Source of the DNA: Opisthocomus hoazin
Taxonomy: Eukaryota > Chordata > Aves > Opisthocomiformes > Opisthocomidae
Assembly: GCF_030867145.1 (NCBI RefSeq)
Contig: NC_134434.1
Span: 5,518,001 to 5,582,000 of the forward strand
Direction: 5' to 3'
Length of the DNA: 64,000 bases
The stretch's first letter is position 1, and each line of letters begins with the position of its first letter. The translations under genes and the position numbers were made by a program. The notes beneath the pieces were generated by a model. It did no database searches. It was given only the letters and a program-made list of their open reading frames with translations, and was not told the DNA's origin. This document shows positions 45,501 to 57,500 of the stretch, in pieces.

Positions 45501-48500
45501 GAAACACACAACTCAGAGTGCGATCATGGCTCAAAATACCAGAAGCCATAGAGGAGGCAGAGGGAGCGGGGGCACGAATGCCCCATGAGCAGCTCACCAA
45601 TCCCTCCCCCTTCCCTGCTTGGTCTAGAGAATATGGCAAAACTTTTCTTGCAGCACTCATTTAGCAGGTGCTCAAGAACAAAAATTAAGCGAAGAATGAA
45701 AAGAAGAAAGAAGAAATACTCATTTCTGTGATGGCATGTTTGTCAGGACTCATAGCCAGCTCTGGGCCAGCTTAAGATCTAATGAGAAGTGCAACTGTTT
45801 GTCACTGTCTTGAGGGTGTCAGAGGGGAAGAGATGTGCCCAAGATAAACTGCAAGGTAGTGACTTGCAGAACTAAAACTGGGGCCATGACCAAGCATACA
45901 AAGCCGTTAGCAAGGGGCGACTGCTTCCCGTAAGGGTTTGGGAGGTGAGAAAAGCATCGGTCCTTTGCTAAAGCTGGGGCATAGAAGCAAAACCAAATAC
46001 CATTGCTAGGCTGTGAGTTATCACCCGTCGGGGTGGTTGGAGCAACTTGAATGTTTCTGGTGCTGACGGATTCACAGAATCATAGAATCATAGAATGGTG
46101 AGGGTTGGAAGGGACCTTAAAGCTCATCTGGTTCCAACCCCGCTGCCATCAGCAGGGACATCTTCCACCAGCCCAGGGTGCTCAGAGCTCCATGCAACCT
46201 GGCCTTGAACACTGCCAGGGAGGGGGCAGCCACAGCTTCTCTGGGCAACCTGTTCCAATGTTTTTCACCACCCTCATGGGGAAGAATTTCTTCCTAATAT
46301 CCAATCTAAATCTGCCCTTTTTTAGTTTAGAGCCGTTCCCCCTTGTCCTATCACTACACACCCTTGTGAAAAATCCCTCTCCATCCTTCCCAAAGCCAGT
46401 CTGCAAATCAAGTCCAGCCACCCTGTCTTGGCTCCCATCCTCCTTGTTCTAGGAACAAGGCATTAATGGCCATGATTTCCTGTAACCCCCCCCCACTCTT
46501 CCTCCAAAAACGCTCTCAGTAGCTGGCAGCCGGCAGCAGCACCCGGAGCTACCGAGCCCAAGCTCACCGTGATGGCCAAAGTGTTTGGCTGCTCGGTCAC
46601 AACTGGGATGTAGTAGAACTGCAGGTTTAGCCTGGGAGTCAGGAAAACTCGCCGCGTTTCTCGTTTCCTTGAAATGGAAAAATAAATAGCTGTGTCACGA
46701 GGAGAAGGTGGAGGAAAACGGCTCTTGGCCAAGTCTGGGCAGTGCCAGGAGACCGCAGCTGCTCTGCAAGGAGAGCACGTGTGTGACAGGATGGCAGGAA
46801 TGCCCCTGGGTCAAGCAAGGGGAGATGGGGGGGTAAGGGGTGTCCCACAGGCAGGCTCTTGGCTGGGACTTGTGGTCCCCTCTGCACCCAGCTCTTCTCC
46901 CAAGGCTCCTGTCTGCACTGCGACCTAGGAAAATTTCTTGCCTCCTTTATTGCTCATTTAACTCATTCCATGGACAGAAGGGAAAAAACTCGCTGTGTGC
47001 ATCATTTGGGCCAAAAGAGCCAAACGATGCCGTGCAGCCAGCGCAGTCAGATGCATTTTATAGAATCATAAATGTCGGAAAAGACCTCTAAGATCACCAA
47101 GTCCAACCGTCAACCCAACACCACCATGCCTGCTAAACCATGTCCCCAAGTGCCACACCTACATGTTTTTTGAACATCTCCAGGGATGGGGACTCCACCG
47201 CTTCCCTGGGAAGCCTGGTCCAATGACTATTTGGGTGCAAAATACCTGGGTCCCATCCTGCCTCAGGTAACGCTGGAGCCCAACCCCGTCCCCAGCCAGC
47301 TTGGCTGCTTCAACAGGCTGAAACGCAAAGCCCCCACTCTGTCCTCCCTTCCCCAACCCCCCAGAGCCAAAAAGGCTGTGGCCACCGGTTACCTCAAAGA
47401 GTGGAAGGCTTGTGCCAGGCGCCCCAGGACCCGGTCATCCCCCAGCAGCACGATGCGGGCAGTGTGCAGCCTCTGGAGCGGGGCTGCAGGCTCTGGGGGG
47501 ACGCCCGCTCTCCTCTGCGGCTTCGCTGGGGGCTTTGCACTGGGACCGTTGCAGCCAGCCTGCAGGAAGGCCACGCTCTCCAGCGGTGACACCTTTTTTT
47601 TAATGCCACCCTTCCTGTGGAGCCGGGACTGCTCCGTTTCAGCGCTGCAAGGGGTGAAGGGCTCCTCAGCTGCCACGGGCAGGTCTCGTTCAATGCCGCT
47701 GTCGGTGGAGAGCACGGAGAAGCGGGTCTGCTTGCAGCATTCGCAGTCCGAAATGATGTCCTGGATCTCAAAGTTGTCCAGGTCCTGGCTTAGGCAGTCA
47801 GGCTCACAGCTCTGCGACAGCGGGCGGACGAACAGCACCAGTTCCTTCCCTGCGGGCAGAAGGGAGCTCGAGGAGGGAAACACAACCAAAGCCAGGCTGA
47901 GTCGTGGTTGTCCCCTGGCTCCCCTCTTCTCATGCAAAGCATAGGGCCAGCACCTCCACCAGCGGGTTCTAGAGGAGTCAGTCTTTCACTCCCATTTCAC
48001 ATTGCACCATGAAGAGATCTCAGCATCACTCAGATCAGGTACTTGGGACACATCCTGCTGCAGCTTGCCCCACAGCGGTCCTCTCTCATCTCCTTCACCC
48101 CACTGCCCCGCTAATCCCAGGTTGCCCAGAAAGGTTGTGGAGTCTCCTTCTCTGGAGATATTCAAGACCCGCCTGGACGCGGTGCTGTGCAGCCTGCTCT
48201 GGGTGACCCTGCTTGGGCAGGGGGTTGGGCTGGCTGACCCACAGAGGTCCCTTCCAACCCATAACATTCTGTGATTCTGTGATCTGACCTCGACACCCCA
48301 CTGAAGGAAGGCTGGTGCAGTCAGCATGAGCCTCCACGAGCTTGGCCCTTGGGCAGCGATTATGAAACTCACTGCCCAAGAATCAGGGCTAAATGACATG
48401 TTTTGCACAAGCTTGCCAGCCTCAGGCAGCGTCCAAACTTGCCACAGCCCCCCCGGGGCACTCACAGAGCTGGTCATCTTCTGTCCAGAGGTGAAAGCTG

Positions 48501-51500
48501 ATGTTGGGGTTGGGCAGAGGGGTACCCTGCAGCCCTTCCATGGGAGCATCGCCTGGGGGAAACAAGGATGCTTGTCACACACAGGAGCAGTTTTCCCACT
48601 TGGGTGCACGAACTCCCCAGTGGTGCTGTGCTTCAGACGCTGGCTGGGATAGCCCTTGCTGAGCCCCCAGGGCTCTCCCACCCTGGCTGCCTTCTGGCCA
48701 GACACGAGGCTGTAATCACAGACTTCTGCTCTCACAAATTAAGCCATAAGAAGGTACTTACACCATCAGTGGAAGGGAGAAATGAAAACAGGGAAACTGA
48801 GGCATGGGCAAATGAAGGACCTTGCTTTGCTGCAGGCAGCAATGGGATTGCAGAGTAAAGGGAACATTCTTCTAGCACTGGGCCTCCAACGCACATGGCA
48901 GGACCTCCCTTGGCGATCTCAGCTGAGATGCAATGGAGCCCTCTGACCTTACCATCGCTGGCTGTTTTTCAACCATTATGGCTCTGTGAGAAGCAGTGAG
49001 ACAATTTAATAGCTCACTGCCACCAAAAGGAGATGGTCCCACTCCTCTCCCTGCACCACTGGCACTCCCCGTATCTTGCACTGGTACAATCTCCAGCTCT
49101 TTCTGGGGAGGGGGCTGGGTTGCAGGGACCTTCCACCAGCAGTAGCCAGGAAGAAGGAAACATGACCCCCATTTCCCTCTGGTCTACCCCAGATTTGTGT
49201 GAGGAGCTGTGATGGAAGGGGATGTTTGTTACAGTCTGTGTAGCCCCGATGGCACCAGGCTGGAACAGAGCAATGCCAGGGATAGAAGGAGATGGCCGTA
49301 CCAAGCTCCACCACATCAGTGCAAGGAGGGTTCAGGGAGTGGTGCACGGTGTCTCCCCAGTCTAGGCCATGTCAGGATTGCATCTTTCAACAGCAGAGGA
49401 CTAGAGGGTCTGTCCAACCTCCCCTGGTTGACATCTATGGCACCCTTCACAAATGATGGAAACATGTCTCTGGGCCTCAGGTCAGCTGAATTAGCAGCAG
49501 AGATTGCCACAGTCCCTTTCCTCAGGAGACAAACCTGCCTTCCACTGCCACGTGCATTGTGCCATCCTGGACATCAGGTCACCACAAGGAGCCAGGCAGC
49601 AAGGACCTGATCCTGGTGATGGGTGCTGCTAAAGCAGGGAGGTGGGGATGGACAGCTGCGGGAGGGCAATGGTGAGGACGCAGAGGGGAGGCGGTGGCCT
49701 GCCAGCCGGCACGGCTCTCTCAACCCACCGTGCGTGGCTGGCCGGGAGCTTACCCGCCTGCAAGGAGCTGAGGACGGCACGGTAAATCTTCTCCAGCCTC
49801 GCTGCATGCTGGCTGCGGTCTGCGCTCGCCTCGTTTCCTGCACGCTCGACTGCCGCCACCACTTGCAGGAACCAGTGCTCGACATCGCTCATGGGCATAT
49901 CCTGTCGTGAGGAGCAGCTGTTAACACCCGGAGGTGTGAAAAGAGGAGATGCTCGGCGGGCAGGGCCGCGGGAGGGGGCAGAAAGAGGGCAAAAGAGACC
50001 TGCAAAAATTGTTGTTTCTCAGCAGAGGTCACAAATGTCCTCCTGTCCCCAGGGAAGGCTGGAGGAGGAGATATGCTGGCTGTGCTGTCTGCTTAAAGCT
50101 TTTTTCTGGCAGGTCTGCAGCTGATGGGCATGGTGCTGCCAGCTGCCGTGAGCTCAGGGAGTCAGCAGCAGAGCTGGCAGCTCAAGTGGCCCTCAAGAGA
50201 TGGGGACAGCAGACACACAAAGATGTCCTTGGAGTGGACACTTCTGAGACCCCCTGCAAAGTTGCCTTTCTGAACCAGATGTTCGTCTTACTATGGCCCC
50301 ACAGTCCTTGAAGGATGTTTTGGAGAAAACTGGTTGAACCATTTCTGCTGAGATGTTTTTGCAATGACCAGTGGCTCACAGAGGAGCCTTTATTTCAGCC
50401 GCAGAGCCCATCTCTGCTGTGCAAAACTGAAGGCTCAAACTGAAGATTCAAAACCTCCAGCTTCTTCTCATATTTGAAGAATATGAGAAGTGCTCTGCTC
50501 GTAGCCCAGCCTTGTAAGTAACACTGGGACTACTGGGGATGGAGACCAGCAATGAGGAGAGGAGCTGGGGAGGGTTGGGGTGGTCCACTTGCCAAAAAGC
50601 TTTCCCCTACGCCAAGGTGCCCGGCAAGAGCAGGACCGTTGGGAAACTGCACGTGGTACTGCAGAAGCGCTGCCGGTTACCTGGAGGCTCGCCTTCAAGG
50701 TGCTGACGTCGCAGCCCTGGCCCAGGGCTGCCTGCATGGCATGGATGATCACGTAGCACATGCACGCCCGGGGGCTCCGGGAGATCTGAGCTGCCTTCGT
50801 GTCGGTGACCAGTGCATTGCAGATGGCTTCGGAGAGCAGCTCCGGATCAGCAAAGATGAAAATCCTGCGTGGGGCAGGAGGGTTGGAAAAGAGTGAGATG
50901 AGACGAGGACTCTCCGTTACTGACATCAGGGCTGGCATGAGCAGCTCAGGTCTCTGTTATCCCGTGCACAGGAAAAGGGTTGCTGCTGATATTCCCCTTC
51001 TCTGCCCCATCTCCCCACCAAGGGAAGCTCCCTGCCTCCCAGGACCACAAAAGTAAACTGGGACACGAGAGGAACGTGCTCCTCCCAGTGCAAATCTCAT
51101 TCTAGTGAAGCACTGGATGCCACCAGACTGTGTTCCCCAAGACCACATATGGCCATGTGGTTTGTGTCCAAATTGCCTGTCCCATCCAACACTAATTCAG
51201 AGCACAGGAAAAGGACAGATTTGTTTATAAGACTATAAAAGAAAGAAAAACAACAATACATTCAAAGAGGCACTACTCACTTTTCCTGATAAGGGTATGG
51301 GTCGCTTTTGAGACTTTGTTCGGAAATGACCATTCTTTGGTACAACATACCTAGCAAACGCAAGCAGATAAACACGCAGCAGTCAGAGCACGAGCAGAAA
51401 ACAATGCAACTCACAGGAGCAGCTCAGCGCTGCTCCCAGTTGTGGAGGCTGACGGGGGGTCTGCGAAGGCAGAGAACACCCATTGCTGGAGAGATCTAAA

Positions 51501-54500
51501 AGAGCCGAGAATCGGGCCCAGAGTTAAAAATAGTTAAGGACAAAAATAGGCCATGCTGCATAAAAAGAAAACCCCTTCTATTCAGGGACAATTTCCTGTA
51601 TTTCCCTTCCTTTGTTTACTGGATTATGAGCTTCAGAGCAGGGTCAGAAGGAGGAGGAAGAGCCCTACTCCTGGCCTCCGTCCCCGGGGGACAGCGTTCG
51701 GGTGGATATGAAGAGCACGATGTCTTTCTGAATCAGGAGAGATATGCCTTGCCCTCACCCAGCTCTGGGGTCGGGAAGATACATCCACCCCACATCGCTC
51801 AGGTGCAATCATCTTGTGAACCTTGTGGTGCTCGGAAAGAAGCCCCGCTGGAGATCCCCATCTCTCCACACTGAATCATTGTTTTACCAGAAGTCAGGTG
51901 AGATAAAGGCAGACCTTGGAGCTCCAGACAAACCAGGTCAAGCGTGGTCAGGGTGATGGTGGTGGGCTGAGACTACCAAAGATGGTACTTTCTCTCTAAT
52001 TTCCCACCAGGTTTCTCGTATTCTGCCTCACAAGCTGTCTGCACCTTGCACTGTTTTGAAGGACAGCCTGCAACTCAATTGCAGCTGGACACTTCATTTA
52101 GTGAAACGGAGACCTCTGCAAAATTTACTGAGATGCCCAGGCTGGGAGCATAAGCACCTTGTTTCCTAAATAGGCAGAGGGTGCACAAACACCTGCTTTG
52201 GATGGGCTGGACTTGACTCCGGTGTTGCCTACACCAACAGCAGGAGGACCCCAAGGTTTTCTGCTAGTAACTGAGGCTCAGCAGCCTGGAATCAGGAGAG
52301 GAAGAACCCTCCCATCCAAATGCATCCCTACGACACCCAAGCGTTTGGCCAGCCCCATGCAGAAATCTCTGCCGTGGCTCGCTGCGTTAGGCAAAGGCCA
52401 GATCAGGTATGGAAACCCCCCAAAACCCCCACTACCGTTGCCTCGAGCACCCAAGCCATTCACCGTGCTCTGCACAGGCAGAGTGGAGGAACCTTCATAC
52501 CTGGTGCTGTCCTTTCCATCTTCAGCCTGGTGGCATAGTCCAAACCGATGGTACAGAAAGGCTTGGGCAGGGTGAGCAGCTTCTTACAGAAGTCATACAC
52601 TCTGCTGCAGAGCTCATCAGAGATGCAAGGAGCCTTGAGTGAGAAAGGGGCAGTTAAGGAGATGCCACAGGCGGTGATCCCTTACGGTGCTCTCCCCACA
52701 ATAGATCACAGGGTGGGAGGGCATGGAGCTACACCAAATTCAATATACAATGTGTGAAGCAGAACCAGACCCTACAACAGTTTCGAAACCTCCAGCAATA
52801 CCCTCTGAAGGGCTGTGGGTGCACATTTTTGCCAGGTTGTGGCTTCCTGCACCTAAACACCTCCAGAAAAGGGGGTTAGCTGGAAGGACCTGTCACTCTC
52901 ATACATGTGACACGTACCAGTGTCTCAGCCATCAAACATCACACTGGGAAACACACAGTTGAGCCCATCTGTGGTAGGCCCATGGCTTTATTGGGCAAGT
53001 ACTGGAATATTTCAGCACAAGAATAGGTGCTGAGTGACTTCAGGTGGCCCCTCCTGTGGTTTCTGATTCCCCTGGATCTTGCCCCAGCGAAGCCCAGGGT
53101 GGGTTACCTTTATCAAGGTGTACATCAGCGTGTGCAGCAAGGGGATGATGTAACGTCTGAAGTCACCTCGCTCCGCCTGTGGGACCAAAAGGCAGAGTCA
53201 GCGCAGGCAGAGCCTGGCAGGGTGCTGGGATGGGCAGCAGCACCAGCAGGAGCAGAGGCTGGAGCTGGGGGAGGCAGCAGCCCCCGGGATGCGCTGGGTC
53301 CCGACTGCTCAGCGACTCAGACACACAGCGTGGGAACAGGCATTCGCCCTGGCTCAGGGTGATGCGTTCCAGGCCAAGGTGGGGTTTGGGACCCCTCCCC
53401 ACAGACCATCGTGGTGGTCAGGACGTCCCTGGGGCAGACAGGTTCTGCCCAGTGGGCATCCCATGCGAGACAAGCCTTGGGGATGGGAGGCGGGGGTGGA
53501 CCACCCTGCCCTGGCCACCACAGCATTGCAGGGCTGGAGATTGCTGTAGGGATGTGAAGGCTCTAGGAGCTGCTGCGGGAGTGTGGTTTTCACATCGAGA
53601 GCTGTGAAGAGCATGCGCAGCAGTCATGGTGGGAAAGCGTGAGCAAAATTTTCTGAGCTCATTAAGGAATTCCTTTGTGTTGCAAAAATTCATGTGAAAA
53701 TATAAAACCACTGGGAAACCTCTGGAAAAATCCTGTTTTACATCTGGTGGGTGTGGGACCAGAGTGGGCAGGGAGGAGAGATGCTCTTGCATCTCCATCC
53801 TGGCCCATGGGAAGCCAGATGGACGCTCAAGCCTACACAGCCCTAGCCCCTCCCTGCAGCCTGGATCTAAATGACCACTCCAGCAATGGGAATACCCCTG
53901 GATAAACCTGGGAAAGATATTTCCATCCCAAATATATTTCCAGCACATTTCTTCAGGGCTGCCGTGCTGATGGATGTGAGTTAAGTGGAACCGATGGCAG
54001 CAACGCTTTAGAAATGATCAATAAAATGAATCATACTGAATTGCTGAGACCAGCTGATATTTGCCCAGAGCCCTGGAGGAACTCAAGCATGAAATTGCTA
54101 AATTATTTTCTGTGGTTGGTAGTGACTGCTCAAAGCTGCTGCAGTACCAGAGGAATATATATAAAAAAAAAAAAAAAAAAGAAAGAAAGAAGAGCTTCAG
54201 GGAGTTGAAGGGAATTGCAGACCAGGAGGCATGACACCCCTCCTGGGCAAGGAAAGATAAGAGCAGCAGAGTGATAATAGGCATGACGGGAAGGGACAGA
54301 CACAGCTTTTGCAGAGGAAAGCAGACCTCAAACCCTCTGGGGGAATCCCTGCATCTGTAGCCAAGGGTGATGTGAGTGTTCCTGTCTATCTGGATTTGCA
54401 AAAGCCGCTTGATCAGATCCCTCCCCAAGGTGCTGGTGGGAGCTAAACTGCCGCAGGGTGAGGGAGACGGCGTGCAAACGGCCTCAGAGGTGCCTAAAAG

Positions 54501-57500
54501 GCAGGAGATAAAGATTCAGAAGAAGGCTCGATGTTCGCAGCACTTAGATGTGTGCACAGGGATCTGCGCTGGGCTGACGCGGCTCAAGCGTGTGATACAG
54601 GAGCGGTGGTGGGGGGGTGACAGCCTCTGCAGAGGGTACTTCTGCCCCCGCAGCAGCTGACGGGAGACACAGGAGCTGAGCAATGCCGAGCAAGGCGGCT
54701 CCATCCTTCCAGCCGGAAAGGAGAAATGGCAAAGATGCAGAGAAAATGGTACGGGGAGGTTTCTGCACAAAGGACGGCTAGCAGGGGCTCCTCACGGGGA
54801 GGAGGAGGAGGAGGTGGAGGGGGGACATGGGCTTTTCCTGCCTGGCCCGGAATGAGAGGGCACTGGGTAAAATGAAGCGGGCTTAAAAGAAAGAAAAGAT
54901 GCTACTTCTACACATGACATCTCACCAAACCACAAACCAGGTTGCATCAGGATGCTGAGGCTGCTAAAGGTTTATGCAAGATCAGAAAATGACAAGACAG
55001 ATCAATGAAACGAAAACACCATCATGGGGTTTCCGTCAGATGCTCTCGGGACAGGATACTGGGTTAGATGCTTCTGCTCTGACACCCTCCGGGGAGGAAA
55101 TGAGTGACATGGAGGAGAAATTTCCACTGTACCTGTGACTCCAGCTGGCTGGGGTGGAATGAGGGGGATTTGGGGATGGGTGGAAGAGTTTTGCACTTTG
55201 CTGTTTGCAAGCCATAGAGGCCGACTGCCTTTGGCTGCTGCGGCATCGAGGAGCCCGGGGAGGTTCCCTGCTCTGCCCGTGGTTCACCATCGCTTTTGGT
55301 GCAAACCCTCGTCCCTGCAGCCATCAGCTGGGGACAAGCCACAGCTTTGCCCTGGTGCCCCTTGGAGTTTTTCACTGTGTGCTATGAGCCACAGCCCCCA
55401 GCCAGGCTGTGGACCCCTAAAAGCACCTGTCTGAGGTGGAGCTGAGTCCCCATCCCTTTGCTCCCCCAGGCCCCACACACGCCCCGGGGGGGCTGATCCT
55501 AGCGCTCAGGGGATGTCTCTGAGGCAGCACTCACCCTTTCCAGCTCCTTCACCAGGATCCTGACCAGGATGGAGCTGTTACTGGGATTCTGGTCGATTTT
55601 TTTGTGCAGGGTCCATCGCAGCATCCCTGAGAAGTGAAAGCCAAGAAAGAGGTCAGGTTGCCAAGCAGAGCAGCGATGGGCCAGGGGCAGATTTCACAGA
55701 GGAACCAGGAGACCTGGGCACTGTTGCTGCAAAAATCACCCACTGGGATGCTATATTGATGTCACTGTCACAGCTAAACCAGGCTTCTGTGCCCTCTGCT
55801 TCAATCAGTGACCCTCTGCAAGGGACAAGTCATGCTGCTGCCCTGACTCTGGGTGCAACATTGATGTATCATACCTCCGACACTGGGAAACCTTTGGAAA
55901 GAGGTCCCAGAGATCCCAGGACTGAGGGGCTGGAGAAAAGGAAGGCAGGGCAATGGATGTGAAGTTTCTTTCCCGTTCCCTCTGTTGCTCTGTTTATGAC
56001 TGCCTGCTGTCACCGCCTGCCCCGAGGATTTTGGGTTCCTGCTGGTCCCAGCACACAGCACCTGAATGCTGGCGGCCGATAGCTCCCACTCAGAGCAAGG
56101 ACCACAGAGCCTCTCAGTCCTACAGATGTCAAGGCTCATTCCAGACAAAATCAAATTTAATTAACTGTAAAATATTCTGTGCATTCGAAGTAAAATCAGT
56201 TTTTCAAAGTTAAGTAAGTTTCCTAAGGCTATAGCAGCCCATTTGCCTGGTCACCAAAAGTTTTATTCTCCAAAATCAGAACAGAGGTATTTCAAGTGAC
56301 TCTTTACTGAGGAACTGAGTAGTGCATGGCAAAGTGATATCCCTGCAGAGAGACAGGGAGCCTCCAGCTCAGAGGTGTTAAGTGAGTTGGATGGGGCTGT
56401 GCGGCGAGTCAGTCGGTGTCAGAGCTGGAAACAGCGTCACAAACCCTGGCCTGTGATGTCTCATCTCAATGCTGGACCCCCTGGGTGAGTGAAGGGTGAA
56501 GGACATAACAGCCATGGGGAGGAGAGATGAGAGCTGCTGAGGTCAGTGCATGGCAGACACCAGGAGCTTGCCAAAGGTTTAGCAACTCCGAGAGCAAGTT
56601 ACAAAGTGCAGAGCAGCACCGGGGAGACGAGGCCACCCTCTGCCCCTCCACCTTTGAGCCATCGGCGAGACGGGAGCGGTGGGGGTTTGGGGCCAAATAA
56701 CACCCCAGCGAGGTGGGATGGGGGATGTGGGGAGCTGGTCCCCGGGAGCCGTGCCGGGGTTCTGCCTCACCTCGGTCGCACTGGCAGGCGGGGTGGTGAC
56801 CGTCCAGCTCTCGCAGCAGCGTCCGGACACGGCGCAGGATGTCTGACTCCACCTCTGCGGGGTACAAAGAGGACGTGAGCAACCAGGCCAGCACCCCTGG
56901 GAGACTGGCACCCAGGGACAACCCCAGAGGAGAAGGCATGGGTTTGGGTGAGTACGGGGACTGCACCCTCACCACATCTCTCAGGATAGCTGCCTGAGCA
57001 GTTCTGAAGTCTGGATGAGCCTCAATGGAGACAGAGCAGAGCTCTCCCCACGATCTCTGGAGATGGGGGCGAGTGCCACCTCATGGACTGGTAGCCCCTG
57101 GAGCCATACTGGAGAGCAAAGTGCTCTTGCAGGTATGTGGTGGTAGAGCACCTCTGCAGAGGACTGCACTCTTCTTGTTCAATAAAAAAAATCACACATT
57201 AGATATAGAAATGAAAAAAATTAAACCACAACTTGGCACCATGAAAGAGCAGAAACACCTCTGTGTTTTGGCACTGCATGGATTCAGCCTCAACCTCACA
57301 CCCGTCACAAGGAGCACTCTTACAACAAGGTCTGCTGCCGCACCGGCAGATCACCACTCATGGGAAACCGAGGCAGAGCCCCCAGGCTGGCATGTCACCT
57401 CCTGCCTTCCACCCACAACCCCTCGCAGCTTCTCCTTGACATGCAACTGCCCACCCCGGGGCTCCAAGCATCTTCTGCTCCCCCAGGCAGGGACCCGAGG

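Noticed and set aside
47186-47944. 252-aa plus-strand frame
   Set aside because: Antisense to PIK3R6 exon 10 and partly in a CR1 fragment.
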